From Streptomyces paradoxus (GTDB taxonomy: Bacteria > Actinomycetota > Actinomycetes > Streptomycetales > Streptomycetaceae), in assembly GCF_014202475.1 (NCBI RefSeq), contig NZ_JACHGV010000005.1:539597-603596 (forward strand): a stretch of DNA of 64,000 bases, read 5' to 3'. Positions 1 to 8,405 of the stretch are shown here, one piece after another. A program made the position numbers and the translations under genes. The notes under the pieces are model-generated. The model was not told the DNA's origin. It did not search any database and saw only the letters and a program-made list of their open reading frames with translations. The first letter of the stretch is position 1; each line of letters opens with the position of its first letter.

Positions 1-2
1 TA

Positions 3-39
3 TTGACTAGCTCTATTCATGAGTCCAGGATGTGAATAG
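3..39 (+). promoter_or_regulatory. hutU promoter with overlapping operator
   Basis: A TTGACT hexamer at 3-8 is followed after 17 bp by CAGGAT at 26-31, a good housekeeping-type promoter. A 7-bp perfect inverted repeat (CTATTCA at 13-19, TGAATAG at 33-39, 13-bp gap) straddles the -10 region and the predicted start, where a repressor could block initiation. The regulator is not encoded in this window. Upstream sequence is cut off by the window edge. Confidence 0.55.
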
Positions 40-83
40 GAACAGCAACATCCCGCCGGGAGCACCCACCCAGGAGGCAGACC

Positions 84-1748
84 ATGTCAGGACCCCGCCC
101 CGTCCGAGCACCGCGCGGCACGGAACCGAGCGCCCTGGGATGGCAGCAGGAAGCCGCCCTGCGGATGTTGCAGAACAACCTCGACCCGGAGGTCGCCGAG
201 CACCCCGACAAGCTCGTCGTCTACGGCGGCACCGGCAAGGCGGCACGCGACTGGCGCTCCTTCGACGCCATGGTGCGCACGCTGAAGGGGCTGAAGCAGG
301 ACGAGACCATGCTGGTCCAGTCCGGCCGCCCGGTCGGCGTCATGCAGACCCACGAGTGGGCCCCGCGCGTCCTCATCGCCAACTCCAACCTCGTCGGCGA
401 CTGGGCCAACTGGGAGGAGTTCCGCCGCCTCGAACAGCTCGGCCTGACCATGTACGGGCAGATGACCGCCGGCTCCTGGATCTACATCGGCACCCAGGGC
501 ATCCTCCAGGGCACCTACGAGACCTTCGCCGCCGTCGCCGCCAAGAAGTTCGGCGGGACGCTGGCCGGGACCATCACCCTGACCGCCGGCCTCGGCGGCA
601 TGGGCGGCGCCCAGCCCCTCGCCGTGACCATGAACGACGGCGTGGCGATCTGCATCGACTGCGACCCGCGTGCCATCGAGCGGCGCATCGAGCACCGGTA
701 CCTCGACGTGAAGGCCGACAGCCTCGACCATGCCCTGAAGCTGGCGACCGAGGCGCGCGACGCCCGCCGCCCCCTCTCCATCGGCGTCCTCGGCAACGCG
801 GCCGAACTGGTGCCGCAGCTCCTCGCCCTGGGCGCGCCCATCGACATCGTCACCGACCAGACCTCGGCCCACGACCCGCTGGCCTACCTCCCGCTGGGCA
901 CCGCCTTCGAGGACATGGCCGACGCCGCCGCCAAGGACCCGGCCGGCTTCACCACCCGGGCCCGCGAGTCCATGGCCCGGCACGTGGAGGCCATGGTCGG
1001 CTTCATGGACGCCGGCGCCGAGGTCTTCGACTACGGCAACTCCATCCGCGGGGAGGCCCAGCTCGCCGGATACGACCGGGCCTTCGCCTTCCCCGGCTTC
1101 GTCCCCGCCTACATCCGGCCTCTGTTCTGCGAGGGCAAGGGCCCGTTCCGCTGGGCCGCCCTGTCCGGCGAGGCCTCCGACATCGCCAAGACCGACAAGG
1201 CGATCCTCGACCTTTTCCCGGAGAACGAGTCCCTCGCCCGCTGGATCAAGATGGCCGGTGAACGCGTCCACTTCCAGGGCCTGCCCGCCCGGATCTGCTG
1301 GCTCGGCTACGGCGAGCGGGACAAGGCCGGTGAGCGGTTCAACGACATGGTCGCGAGCGGGGAGCTGGCCGCGCCGGTCGTCATCGGCCGCGACCACCTC
1401 GACTGCGGCTCCGTCGCGTCCCCCTACCGCGAGACCGAGGCCATGCTCGACGGGTCCGACGCGATCGCCGACTGGCCGCTGCTGAACGCCATGGTGAACG
1501 TGGCGTCCGGGGCGTCCTGGGTGTCGATCCACCACGGCGGCGGCGTCGGCATGGGCCGGTCGATCCACGCCGGGCAGGTGACCGTGGCCGACGGTACGCC
1601 GCTCGCGGGCGAGAAGATCCGCCGGGTGCTCACCAACGACCCCGGCATGGGCGTCATCCGCCATGTCGACGCCGGATACGACATCGCGGAGTCGGTGGCG
1701 GGGGAGCGGGGCGTGCGCGTCCCGATGCGCGAGGGTGACGGCGCGTGA
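84..1748 (+). CDS. hutU: urocanate hydratase
   Basis: Urocanate hydratase of 554 residues, the usual family length, converts urocanate to imidazolonepropionate in the second step of histidine breakdown in the cytosol. It uses tightly bound NAD+ as an electrophile. Visible family blocks are YGGTGKAARDW near residue 48, the glycine-rich LTAGLGGMGGAQPLA around 170, DQTSAHDPLAYLPLG near 260, DHLDCGS with the conserved cysteine near 440, and the His/Gly-rich HHGGGVGMGRS near 485. AGGAGG at 72-77 lies 6 bp before the ATG. It is first in a hut operon and overlaps the next gene by 4 bp (GTGA), so the two are probably translationally coupled. No hutH is present here. Confidence 0.96.
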   Translation: MSGPRPVRAPRGTEPSALGWQQEAALRMLQNNLDPEVAEHPDKLVVYGGTGKAARDWRSFDAMVRTLKGLKQDETMLVQSGRPVGVMQTHEWAPRVLIANSNLVGDWANWEEFRRLEQLGLTMYGQMTAGSWIYIGTQGILQGTYETFAAVAAKKFGGTLAGTITLTAGLGGMGGAQPLAVTMNDGVAICIDCDPRAIERRIEHRYLDVKADSLDHALKLATEARDARRPLSIGVLGNAAELVPQLLALGAPIDIVTDQTSAHDPLAYLPLGTAFEDMADAAAKDPAGFTTRARESMARHVEAMVGFMDAGAEVFDYGNSIRGEAQLAGYDRAFAFPGFVPAYIRPLFCEGKGPFRWAALSGEASDIAKTDKAILDLFPENESLARWIKMAGERVHFQGLPARICWLGYGERDKAGERFNDMVASGELAAPVVIGRDHLDCGSVASPYRETEAMLDGSDAIADWPLLNAMVNVASGASWVSIHHGGGVGMGRSIHAGQVTVADGTPLAGEKIRRVLTNDPGMGVIRHVDAGYDIAESVAGERGVRVPMREGDGA

Positions 1749-2962
1749 GTTTCCACAGCATGTGGGCGGAGCTGCTGCCGGTCGGCCGTAGCTCCGCGTC
1801 CGGCGGCTACCGCCGTTTCGCCTGGACGGACGCCGACGCCGACTGCCGCGCCTGGTTCGAGGACCAGGCCCGCGCGCGCGGCCTCGCCCACGAGGTCGAC
1901 CGGAACGGCAACCAGTGGGCCTGGCTCGGCGACCCCGCCGAGGGCGACGCCGTCGTCACCGGATCGCACCTCGACTCCGTGCCGGACGGCGGCGCCTTCG
2001 ACGGCCCCCTCGGAGTGGTGTCCGCCTTCGCAGCGCTGGACGAACTGCGCGGCAGGAACGCCCGCTTCACCCGGCCCCTCGGCATCGTGAACTTCGGTGA
2101 CGAGGAGGGCGCCCGGTTCGGGCTCGCCTGCGTCGGATCCCGGCTCACCGCCGGGCAGCTCACCCGCGAGCAGGCGCACCGGCTCACCGACGGTGACGGA
2201 GTGACGCTGCCCCGGGCCATGGAAGCGGCCGGCTACGACCCTGACACCATCGGGCCGGACCCCGAACGGCTCGCCGGCATCGGCGCCTTCGTCGAACTGC
2301 ACGTCGAGCAGGGCCGGGCCCTGGACCTGTCCGGCGACCGGGTCGGCATCGCCAGCGCCATCTGGCCGCACGGCCGGTGGCGGTTCGACTTCCGCGGCGA
2401 GGCCAACCACGCCGGCACCACCCGCCTCGCCGACCGGCGCGACCCCATGCTGTCCTACGCCGAGACCGTCCTCGCCGCGCGGCGCGAGGCCGAACTCGCC
2501 GGAGCCGTCGCCACCTTCGGCAAGATCGCCGTGGAGCCCAACGGCGTCAACGCCATCCCCTCACTGGTGCGCGGCTGGCTCGACTCCCGCGCCGAGGACC
2601 AGACGAGCCTCGACACCGTGGTCGGCGGCATCGAGAAGGCGGCCCGGAGCTACGCGGACGCGCACGGCATCGACCTCGACGTCGTCCGGGAGTCCTTCAC
2701 CCCCGTCGTCGAGTTCGACCACGCCCTGCGCGACGAACTCGCCCGCATCCTCGGCACGGACACCGGCCTCACCGTCCCCGTCCTCGGCACCGGCGCCGGA
2801 CACGACGCCGGGATCCTGTCGGGGAGCATCCCGACCGCCATGCTGTTCGTGCGCAACCCCACCGGCGTCTCCCACTCCCCGGCCGAGTCCGCGAGCGAGG
2901 ACGACTGCGTGGCCGGGGTACTCGCACTGGCCGACGTACTGGAAGGACTGGCGTGCAGGTGA
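1745..2962 (+). CDS. M20-family amidohydrolase (allantoate amidohydrolase/N-carbamoylase type)
   Basis: A 405-residue dinuclear-metal amidase of the allantoate amidohydrolase and N-carbamoyl-L-amino-acid hydrolase subgroup of M20. Metal-ligand motifs are visible: GSHLDSVPDGGAFDGPLGV near 77-95, NFGDEEGARFG near 116-126, ELHVEQG near 182 and the C-terminal HSPAE region near 375. GTG start overlaps the hutU stop by 4 bp. Annotation pipelines usually call it allantoate amidohydrolase, but it lies between hutU and hutF with no ureide genes nearby. I infer that it may hydrolyse N-formyl-L-glutamate to glutamate and formate, the step left after HutF, since no classical HutG is seen. The substrate is unproven; the fold assignment is firm. 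Confidence 0.85.
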   Translation: MSFHSMWAELLPVGRSSASGGYRRFAWTDADADCRAWFEDQARARGLAHEVDRNGNQWAWLGDPAEGDAVVTGSHLDSVPDGGAFDGPLGVVSAFAALDELRGRNARFTRPLGIVNFGDEEGARFGLACVGSRLTAGQLTREQAHRLTDGDGVTLPRAMEAAGYDPDTIGPDPERLAGIGAFVELHVEQGRALDLSGDRVGIASAIWPHGRWRFDFRGEANHAGTTRLADRRDPMLSYAETVLAARREAELAGAVATFGKIAVEPNGVNAIPSLVRGWLDSRAEDQTSLDTVVGGIEKAARSYADAHGIDLDVVRESFTPVVEFDHALRDELARILGTDTGLTVPVLGTGAGHDAGILSGSIPTAMLFVRNPTGVSHSPAESASEDDCVAGVLALADVLEGLACR

Positions 2963-4305
2963 CGACAGCAGCCCGGTGGACGTACTGGCTGGAGCACGCC
3001 TGGCTCGGCGCACATGTCGAGCCGGGCGTGGCCCTCGACGTCGCGGACGGCCGCATCACCGCCGTCCGCACCGGAACCCCCGCCCCGCCCCCCGGCGCCG
3101 AGGTGCTGCGCGGGCTCACCCTGCCCGGCCTGGCCAACGCCCACAGCCACGCCTTCCACCGCGCCCTGCGCGGCACCGTCCAGGTCGGCTCCGGAACCTT
3201 CTGGACCTGGCGCGAGGTCATGTACGCCACGGCCGCCCGGCTCACCCCGGACAGCTACCACGCCCTCGCCCGCGCCGTGTACGCCGAGATGGCCCTGGCC
3301 GGCATCACGGCGGTCGGCGAGTTCCACTATGTCCACCACGCCCCCGGCGGCGCCCCCTACGCCGACCCCAACGCGATGGGCGAGGCCCTCATCGCGGCCG
3401 CCGCCGAAGCCGGCATCCGCATCACCCTCCTCGACACCGCCTACCTCTCCTCCGGCTTCGGGCAGCCGCCCACCACCCATCAGCTCCGCTTCTCCGACGG
3501 GGACGCCGAGGCCTGGGCCGCCCGCTCTGCACTTCTCAAGGAACGGGATCACGCACGGATCGGCGCGGCGATCCACTCCGTACGGGCCGTGCCCGCCGAG
3601 CAGCTGGAGACCGTCGCACGCTGGGCCGGGGAGCGGCGAGCCCCGCTCCATGTGCACCTCTCGGAGCAGACCGCCGAGAACGAGGCGTGCCGGGAGGCCC
3701 ACGGGTGCACCCCGACCCAGCTCCTCGCCCTGCACGGCGTCCTCGGACCGCGCACCACCGGCGTCCACAACACCCACCTCACCGCCGAGGACATCTCCCT
3801 CATCGGCGGCAGCGGCACCGGCACCTGCATGTGCCCGACCACCGAGCGGGACCTCGCGGACGGCATCGGGCCGGCCTCCGCCCTCCAGAACGAGGGCTCG
3901 CCGCTCAGTCTCGGCTCCGACAGCCACGCCGTGATCGACCTGCTCGAAGAGGCGCGGGCCATGGAGCTGAACGAGCGGCTGCGCACCCGCACCCGCGGTC
4001 ACTGGACGGCGGCGGCCCTCCTGCGGGCGGCCTCGGCCGACGGCCACGCGGCCCTCGGCTGGGACGAGGCCGGCGCCCTTCAGCCCGGCGCGCTCGCCGA
4101 CTTCACCACCATCGCGCTCGACTCGGTCAGGACGGCAGGGCCGCTTCCGCGGCTCGGGGCCGAGACGGCCGTATTCGCCGCGTCGGCAGCGGACGTGTCG
4201 CATACGGTCGTGGCAGGTCGGCATGTCGTACGGGACGGGGTCCACTCCCTCGTACCGGATGTGCCGAAAGCCCTCGCGGACGCCGTCGCAGCCCTGCGCG
4301 GATGA
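2953..4305 (+). CDS. hutF: formimidoylglutamate deiminase
   Basis: Amidohydrolase-superfamily enzyme of 450 residues that removes ammonia from N-formimidoyl-L-glutamate to give N-formyl-L-glutamate. The N-terminal metal motif NAHSHAF places His ligands at about residues 64 and 66. HVHLSEQTAENEA near 230, GVHNTHLT near 268 and LGSDSHAVIDLLEE near 317 are the remaining metal and substrate blocks, as in HutF. GTG at 2953 is chosen because GGAAGG at 2941-2946 is 6 bp upstream; an in-frame GTG at 2959 is less well spaced. The gene overlaps the M20 gene by 10 bp. HutF commits this organism to the formylglutamate branch of histidine catabolism rather than direct formimidoylglutamate hydrolysis. Confidence 0.92.
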   Translation: MQVTTAARWTYWLEHAWLGAHVEPGVALDVADGRITAVRTGTPAPPPGAEVLRGLTLPGLANAHSHAFHRALRGTVQVGSGTFWTWREVMYATAARLTPDSYHALARAVYAEMALAGITAVGEFHYVHHAPGGAPYADPNAMGEALIAAAAEAGIRITLLDTAYLSSGFGQPPTTHQLRFSDGDAEAWAARSALLKERDHARIGAAIHSVRAVPAEQLETVARWAGERRAPLHVHLSEQTAENEACREAHGCTPTQLLALHGVLGPRTTGVHNTHLTAEDISLIGGSGTGTCMCPTTERDLADGIGPASALQNEGSPLSLGSDSHAVIDLLEEARAMELNERLRTRTRGHWTAAALLRAASADGHAALGWDEAGALQPGALADFTTIALDSVRTAGPLPRLGAETAVFAASAADVSHTVVAGRHVVRDGVHSLVPDVPKALADAVAALRG

Positions 4306-4364
4306 AGCCGAAGAAACCGGGCAGCGAACCCGCCCCCACCGCCGACCAGGCCACCAAGGACGCC

Positions 4365-5579
4365 ATGAGCAACGCGACGACCGTCAGCCCCGCCCACTCC
4401 GCGAGCACCGCAAGCACGCTCATCACCAACATCGCAGCCCTGGTCACCAACGACCCCTCCCTCGGTGACAATTCCCCCCTCGGACTGATCCAGGACGCGG
4501 CCGTCGTCATCGAGGGCGACCGCATCGCGTGGACCGGTGATCACAGGAAAGCACCCGCCACTGACAATCGGGTCGACGCCGGCGGCCGGGCGGTCCTGCC
4601 CGGCTTCGTGGACTCCCACTCCCACCTCGTCTTCGCGGGCGACCGGACGCAGGAGTTCAACGCCCGGATGTCCGGGCGGCCGTACGGCGCGGGCGGCATC
4701 CGCACCACCGTCGCGGCCACGCGGGCGGCGAGCGACGGGGAACTGGAGGCCAACCTCACCCGTTACCTCCGCGAGGCCCTGCGCCAGGGCACCACGACCT
4801 TCGAGACCAAGTCCGGCTACGGCCTGACCGTCGAGGACGAGGCCCGCGCCCTGCGCATCGCCGCCGCCCACACCGACGAGGTCACCTACCTCGGCGCCCA
4901 CATCGTGTCGCCGGACTACGCCGAGGACCCGGCCGGCTATGTCGCCCTGGTCACCGGCGAGATGCTCGACGCCTGCGCCCCGCACGCCCGCTGGATCGAC
5001 GTGTTCTGCGAGAAGGGCGCCTTCGACGGCGACCAGGCCCGCGCGATCCTCACCGCCGGCAAGGCCCGGGGCCTGCACCCCCGCGTCCACGCCAACCAGC
5101 TGTCGTACGGCCCCGGCGTGCAGCTCGCGGTCGAGCTCGACGCCGCCAGCGCCGACCACTGCACCCACCTCACGGACGCCGACGTGGACGCCCTGGCCGG
5201 CAGCCGTACCGTCGCCACCCTGCTGCCGGGCGCCGAGTTCTCCACGCGGGCCGAGTGGCCGGACGCGCGGCGGCTGCTGGACGCCGGTGTCACCGTCGCG
5301 CTGTCCACGGACTGCAACCCCGGCTCGTCCTTCACCTCGTCCGTGCCGTTCTGCATCGCGCTGGCGGTACGTGACATGGGGATGACCCCCGACGAGGCCG
5401 TGTGGTCGGCCACGGCGGGCGGGGCCGCGGCCCTGCGGCGCGACGACGTCGGCCGTCTCACGCCGGGCGCCCGCGCGGACCTGACGCTCCTCGACGCCCC
5501 GAGCCACGTCCACCTGGCCTACCGGCCCGGCGTCCCGCTGGTCAGTGGGGTGTGGCGGCGCGGAGAGCGCGTGATGTGA
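4365..5579 (+). CDS. hutI: imidazolonepropionase
   Basis: A 404-residue amidohydrolase that opens the ring of imidazolone-5-propionate to N-formimidoyl-glutamate. The metal motif GFVDSHSHLVFAGDR puts histidines near residues 85 and 87; TTTFETKSGYGL near 145, HANQLSYGPG near 244, ADHCTHLT near 263 and STDCNPGSS near 313 follow family order. The typical N-terminal NIAALVTNDP begins about residue 22 with this start. ATG 4365 has AAGGA at 4356-4360. An upstream ATG at 4302 overlaps the hutF stop as ATGA and would add 21 Pro/Lys-rich residues, so coupling from 4302 cannot be excluded. Last hut gene in the operon. Confidence 0.94.
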   Translation: MSNATTVSPAHSASTASTLITNIAALVTNDPSLGDNSPLGLIQDAAVVIEGDRIAWTGDHRKAPATDNRVDAGGRAVLPGFVDSHSHLVFAGDRTQEFNARMSGRPYGAGGIRTTVAATRAASDGELEANLTRYLREALRQGTTTFETKSGYGLTVEDEARALRIAAAHTDEVTYLGAHIVSPDYAEDPAGYVALVTGEMLDACAPHARWIDVFCEKGAFDGDQARAILTAGKARGLHPRVHANQLSYGPGVQLAVELDAASADHCTHLTDADVDALAGSRTVATLLPGAEFSTRAEWPDARRLLDAGVTVALSTDCNPGSSFTSSVPFCIALAVRDMGMTPDEAVWSATAGGAAALRRDDVGRLTPGARADLTLLDAPSHVHLAYRPGVPLVSGVWRRGERVM

Positions 5580-5646
5580 TCACCGGCCCCGCGATGATGC
5601 GATGCCGCGTCGCAGGACGACCGGCAGCAGCGGAGGGCGGGGACGG

Positions 5647-5967
5647 ATGACGAAGCACTGGTCGGCACCACTCGTGGTCAACGTACTGCTCGGAATACCG
5701 GGCGTGGTGCCGTTCTGGCTGTTGTGGTACCTCGCGGCGAACGGGCCGCTCGCCGCGGCCGGCTGGACCACGCGGGAACCGACCGAGAACGACGGCATGG
5801 CCCTGTGGCTCGTGATCGTGGTCCCGGTCGTCACGCTCTACGGCCTGGTCTGGTGGCTCGCCAACAGGCCGTTGCGGCGCGGGACGACCCTCGCTCCGCA
5901 CACCTACCGGCCGCTGAGCCTGACGGCCCCGCTGCTGCCGACGGCCGCGCTGTTCCTGAGCTCCTGA
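5647..5967 (+). CDS. small two-helix membrane protein
   Basis: A 106-residue protein with two or three hydrophobic segments: about residues 8-30 (VVNVLLGIPGVVPFWLLWYLA), 48-70 (MALWLVIVVPVVTLYGLVWWLA) and a weaker one at the C terminus. I do not recognise a domain. ATG 5647 has GGAGGG at 5632-5637, 9 bp upstream. It lies between hutI and a convergent sigma-factor gene and is separated from the latter by a strong hairpin. It may be cotranscribed with the hut operon (67 bp gap), but nothing in the sequence links it to histidine use. Confidence 0.7.
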   Translation: MTKHWSAPLVVNVLLGIPGVVPFWLLWYLAANGPLAAAGWTTREPTENDGMALWLVIVVPVVTLYGLVWWLANRPLRRGTTLAPHTYRPLSLTAPLLPTAALFLSS

Positions 5968-6000
5968 AGAGCCGCCGGGACCACGGGTGTCACGCGCCCC

Positions 6001-6024
6001 GGGGCGGGCCGTCCGGCCCGCCCC
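6001..6024. terminator. bidirectional hairpin terminator
   Basis: Perfect 10-bp stem (GGGGCGGGCC at 6001-6010, GGCCCGCCCC at 6015-6024) with a GTCC loop, lying between the convergent stops at 5967 and 6053. No U-tract, as is usual in Streptomyces. Confidence 0.7.
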
Positions 6025-6052
6025 CGAGGGACACGTACACCCCGGCCGGGGA

Positions 6053-6967
6053 TCACTCCTCGACGGTCAGCCCCTTGCGCAGCCGCACCAGCGTCCGCGA
6101 CAGCAGACGCGAGACGTGCATCTGCGAGATGCCGAGCTCTTCGCCGATCTCCGACTGCGTCATGCCCGCGACGAACCGCAGGGACAGGATCTTGCGGTCG
6201 CGCGGCGGCAGTTCGGCTATCAGCGGCTTCAACGACTCGACGTACTCGATGCCTTCGAGCCCGTGGTCCTCGTAGCCGATGCGGTCCGCGAGCGCGCCCT
6301 CGGAGTCGTCCTCCTCCGGCTGGGCGTCCAGCGAGGAGGCGGTGTAGGCGTTCGACGCGGCCATGCCCTCGACGACCTCGTCGTTGGAGAGGCCGAGGCG
6401 CTCGGCCAGTTCGGCCACCGTGGGGGCGCGGTCCAGCTTCTGGGCCAGCTCGTCCCCGGCCTTGGCCAGGTCGAGCCGCAGCTCCTGGAGCCGCCGCGGT
6501 ACGCGCACGGACCACGAGGTGTCGCGGAAGAAGCGCTTGATCTCGCCGACGATCGTCGGCATCGCGAACGTGGGGAACTCCACACCGCGGGACAGCTCGA
6601 AGCGGTCGATCGCCTTGATCAGGCCGATGGTGCCGACCTGGATGATGTCCTCCATCGGCTCGCTGCGGGAGCGGAACCGGGAGGCGGCGAACTTGACCAG
6701 CGCGAGGTTCAGTTCGACGAGCGTGTTGCGGACGTACGAGTACTCGTGGGTCCCTTCCTCCAGCGTCTCCAGACGCTCGAAGAGGGTCTTGGACAGGGCC
6801 CGGGCGTCGACCGCGTCGACTTCCTCGTACGGGGGGATGTCCGGAAGTCCGGCGAGAAGGCCGGCCTGTGTGACGAGCATCTCGTCCTGCTCGATGGGAT
6901 CCAGATGTTCCGGAGGGGGTGTCGACGTCGCTTTCTGGGTACGCGATGCGTCGAGCCGGGGTGACAT
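6053..6967 (-). CDS. sigI: SigB/SigF-family alternative sigma factor
   Basis: RNA polymerase sigma factor of 304 residues, group 3 stress/sporulation type. Region 2 is seen as NTLVELNLALVKFAA, EDIIQVGTIGLIKAIDRFE and FPTFAMPTIVGEIKRFFRD; region 3 as VPRRLQELR and PTVAELAERLGLSNDEV; region 4 ends with ILSLRFVAGMTQSEIGEELGI and a helix-turn-helix near the C terminus. The third in-frame ATG (6967) is chosen because GGAGG sits 5 bp upstream of it; ATGs at 6991 and 6979 would add 8 or 4 residues. Divergent from an anti-anti-sigma gene and near an RsbW-like gene, so probably controlled by partner switching. In S. coelicolor the sigma gene in this place beside hutI is SigI; the symbol rests on that synteny. 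Confidence 0.88.
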   Translation of the reverse strand: MSPRLDASRTQKATSTPPPEHLDPIEQDEMLVTQAGLLAGLPDIPPYEEVDAVDARALSKTLFERLETLEEGTHEYSYVRNTLVELNLALVKFAASRFRSRSEPMEDIIQVGTIGLIKAIDRFELSRGVEFPTFAMPTIVGEIKRFFRDTSWSVRVPRRLQELRLDLAKAGDELAQKLDRAPTVAELAERLGLSNDEVVEGMAASNAYTASSLDAQPEEDDSEGALADRIGYEDHGLEGIEYVESLKPLIAELPPRDRKILSLRFVAGMTQSEIGEELGISQMHVSRLLSRTLVRLRKGLTVEE

Positions 6968-7122
6968 GATGTCCTCCATCGTTCTCGGCATATGGCTGCC
7001 GGAGCCGTTAGGTGCACTGCGGTGTGCGGCGCCTCCAAAGCCGGCCGTGTCGGGTACGTGTCCTTACTAGGCCTACCCGCTTTCCCGAGCCCACCGCAAG
7101 TGCGTTCTGTGGGCATATGTCC

Positions 7123-7146
7123 GTTTGTGTGTAGTTGTTCGGGTGT
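7123..7146 (+). promoter_or_regulatory. candidate SigB-type promoter for the anti-anti-sigma gene
   Basis: GTTT at 7123-7126 and GGGTGT at 7141-7146 are separated by 14 bp, close to the GTTT-N14-16-GGGTAT pattern used by Streptomyces SigB-family factors. It lies about 70 bp before the anti-anti-sigma start, in the intergenic region shared with the sigma gene, suggesting a feedback loop. Confidence 0.45.
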
Positions 7147-7217
7147 CGAAGCGTGCTGGGAAGGCGTAGTGTTCGAGGGCGTCAGCAACCACCTCGACGT
7201 CGGGAGAGAGAGACGGC

Positions 7218-7595
7218 ATGGACCGCGGGACGGTCGGCAGCGCACAGTCTGGCCGGCTTCTGGTGGAGGTGCGGGAAGAGGGCTCTAGTGCCGTCGTGAC
7301 CCCGGCGGGTGAGTTGGATCACCACACCGCCGATCTGTTGCGTGAGCCACTCGAAGACTGCCTCGCCAAGGGATTCAAGCGCCTGGTCATCGATTGCGCG
7401 CGCCTGGAGTTCTGCGACTCCACGGGGCTCAACGTGCTCCTCGGGGCGCGGCTGAAGGCGGAGGCCGCCGGTGGCGGCGTCTCGCTCGCCGGCATGCAGC
7501 CGGTGGTGGCACGCGTATTCGAGATCACGGGCGCGGATGCGGTCTTCAGCGTCCACGACTCGCTCGAGGCGGCCCTGGCCGACGAGTCGGGCTGA
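7218..7595 (+). CDS. anti-sigma factor antagonist (STAS domain, RsbV/BldG type)
   Basis: A 125-residue single STAS domain protein. The phosphorylation motif FCDSTGLN at about residues 61-68 keeps the serine that the cognate kinase modifies; unphosphorylated STAS protein binds the anti-sigma factor and frees the sigma factor. The N-terminal VVTPAGELDHHTADLL strand-loop is typical. A GAGAGAGA stretch precedes the ATG. It is divergent from the sigma gene, with an RsbW-like gene 255 bp downstream on the same strand, so all three partner-switching components are present. Orphan STAS proteins are numerous in Streptomyces, so pairing is inferred from position only. Confidence 0.9.
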   Translation: MDRGTVGSAQSGRLLVEVREEGSSAVVTPAGELDHHTADLLREPLEDCLAKGFKRLVIDCARLEFCDSTGLNVLLGARLKAEAAGGGVSLAGMQPVVARVFEITGADAVFSVHDSLEAALADESG

Positions 7596-7773
7596 CCGGC
7601 GGTGTGTCGGTGCGCGGCGCCTCGGCCATCCCCCTGTGACCGGTGTGTCGGGCCTGTCACGTCATTCGTGCGGAATACATGGGTGTTCCACCCGCCCGCC
7701 AGGGCAGGAGACATCCTGAACCTGTCGGTCGTCCGGGTGGCGGGGGCGCCGCGAAACCGACGCCCCGCGCACT

Positions 7774-7796
7774 GTGTGACCGACCGTGTGACCGAC
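7774..7796 (+). repeat. two-copy 12-bp direct repeat upstream of the RsbW-like gene
   Basis: GTGTGACCGAC occurs at 7774-7784 and again at 7786-7796 (12-bp period), followed by an A/T-rich stretch at 7802-7820 rich in GTGAA words. It precedes the ATP-binding protein gene and could be a regulator site; nothing more can be said from sequence. Confidence 0.5.
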
Positions 7797-7850
7797 TGTG
7801 CAGTGAATTTTTTGAATCGTGAACTGGTGAATCGGTGAGGTGAAGCGCTG

Positions 7851-8405
7851 ATGAGCACCACCCGGCCTTATTCGCCGGGCGACCGCGGGCCGGAGCCCGG
7901 CGGCGCTTCCGGGGCGTCCGAGGGTGGCGTAGCGGCGGCCGGTGCGTCCGGCGAGGGCGTGGGTGCGCCGTCCGGGGCCGTGGCGCCGCCGGGGGGCCCG
8001 CAGGTGCGCCGGCTGAGCTTCGACGGGGAGAGTGGCGTCGTTCCGCTGGCCCGCGACTTCACCCGCCAGGCGCTGTACGCGTGGGGCTGGCTGCCCGCCG
8101 CCTCCGCCGATCAGCGGGCCGCCGCCGAGGACGTGCTGCTGGTCGTCTCCGAGCTGGTCACCAACGCCTGCCTGCACGCCGAGGGGCCGGACCAGCTGCG
8201 CATCACCTGCGACAACAAGGTGATCCGCGTCGAGGTCACGGACCGGGGCACCGGTCAGCCGGCCCCCCGCACCCCGCACCGCGCCGGTCGCCCGGGTGGT
8301 CATGGCATGTTCATCGTCCAGCGCCTGTGCCTGGACTGGGGGGTCGTCCGCACGCCGGGAGTCTCCGGCAAGACGGTCTGGGCGGAACTGGGCGCACCTG
8401 CCTGA
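7851..8405 (+). CDS. RsbW-like ATP-binding protein (GHKL fold), putative anti-sigma factor
   Basis: A 184-residue protein with a long Gly/Ala/Pro-rich, probably disordered N-terminal 45 residues and a GHKL ATPase domain after it. The N box is SELVTNACLHA near 100-110, the G1 box EVTDRG near 128-133 and the G2 box GGHGMFIV near 149-156. It likely binds a sigma factor and phosphorylates the STAS antagonist encoded just upstream. GGTGAGG lies 10 bp before the ATG. Streptomyces genomes carry dozens of such proteins and many have no known target, so the link to the adjacent SigI-like factor is an inference from gene order. Confidence 0.85.
   Translation: MSTTRPYSPGDRGPEPGGASGASEGGVAAAGASGEGVGAPSGAVAPPGGPQVRRLSFDGESGVVPLARDFTRQALYAWGWLPAASADQRAAAEDVLLVVSELVTNACLHAEGPDQLRITCDNKVIRVEVTDRGTGQPAPRTPHRAGRPGGHGMFIVQRLCLDWGVVRTPGVSGKTVWAELGAPA

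Noticed and set aside
87..1664. 525-residue minus-strand frame opposite hutU
   Set aside because: Mirror of hutU codon bias; no homology and hutU is certain on the plus strand.
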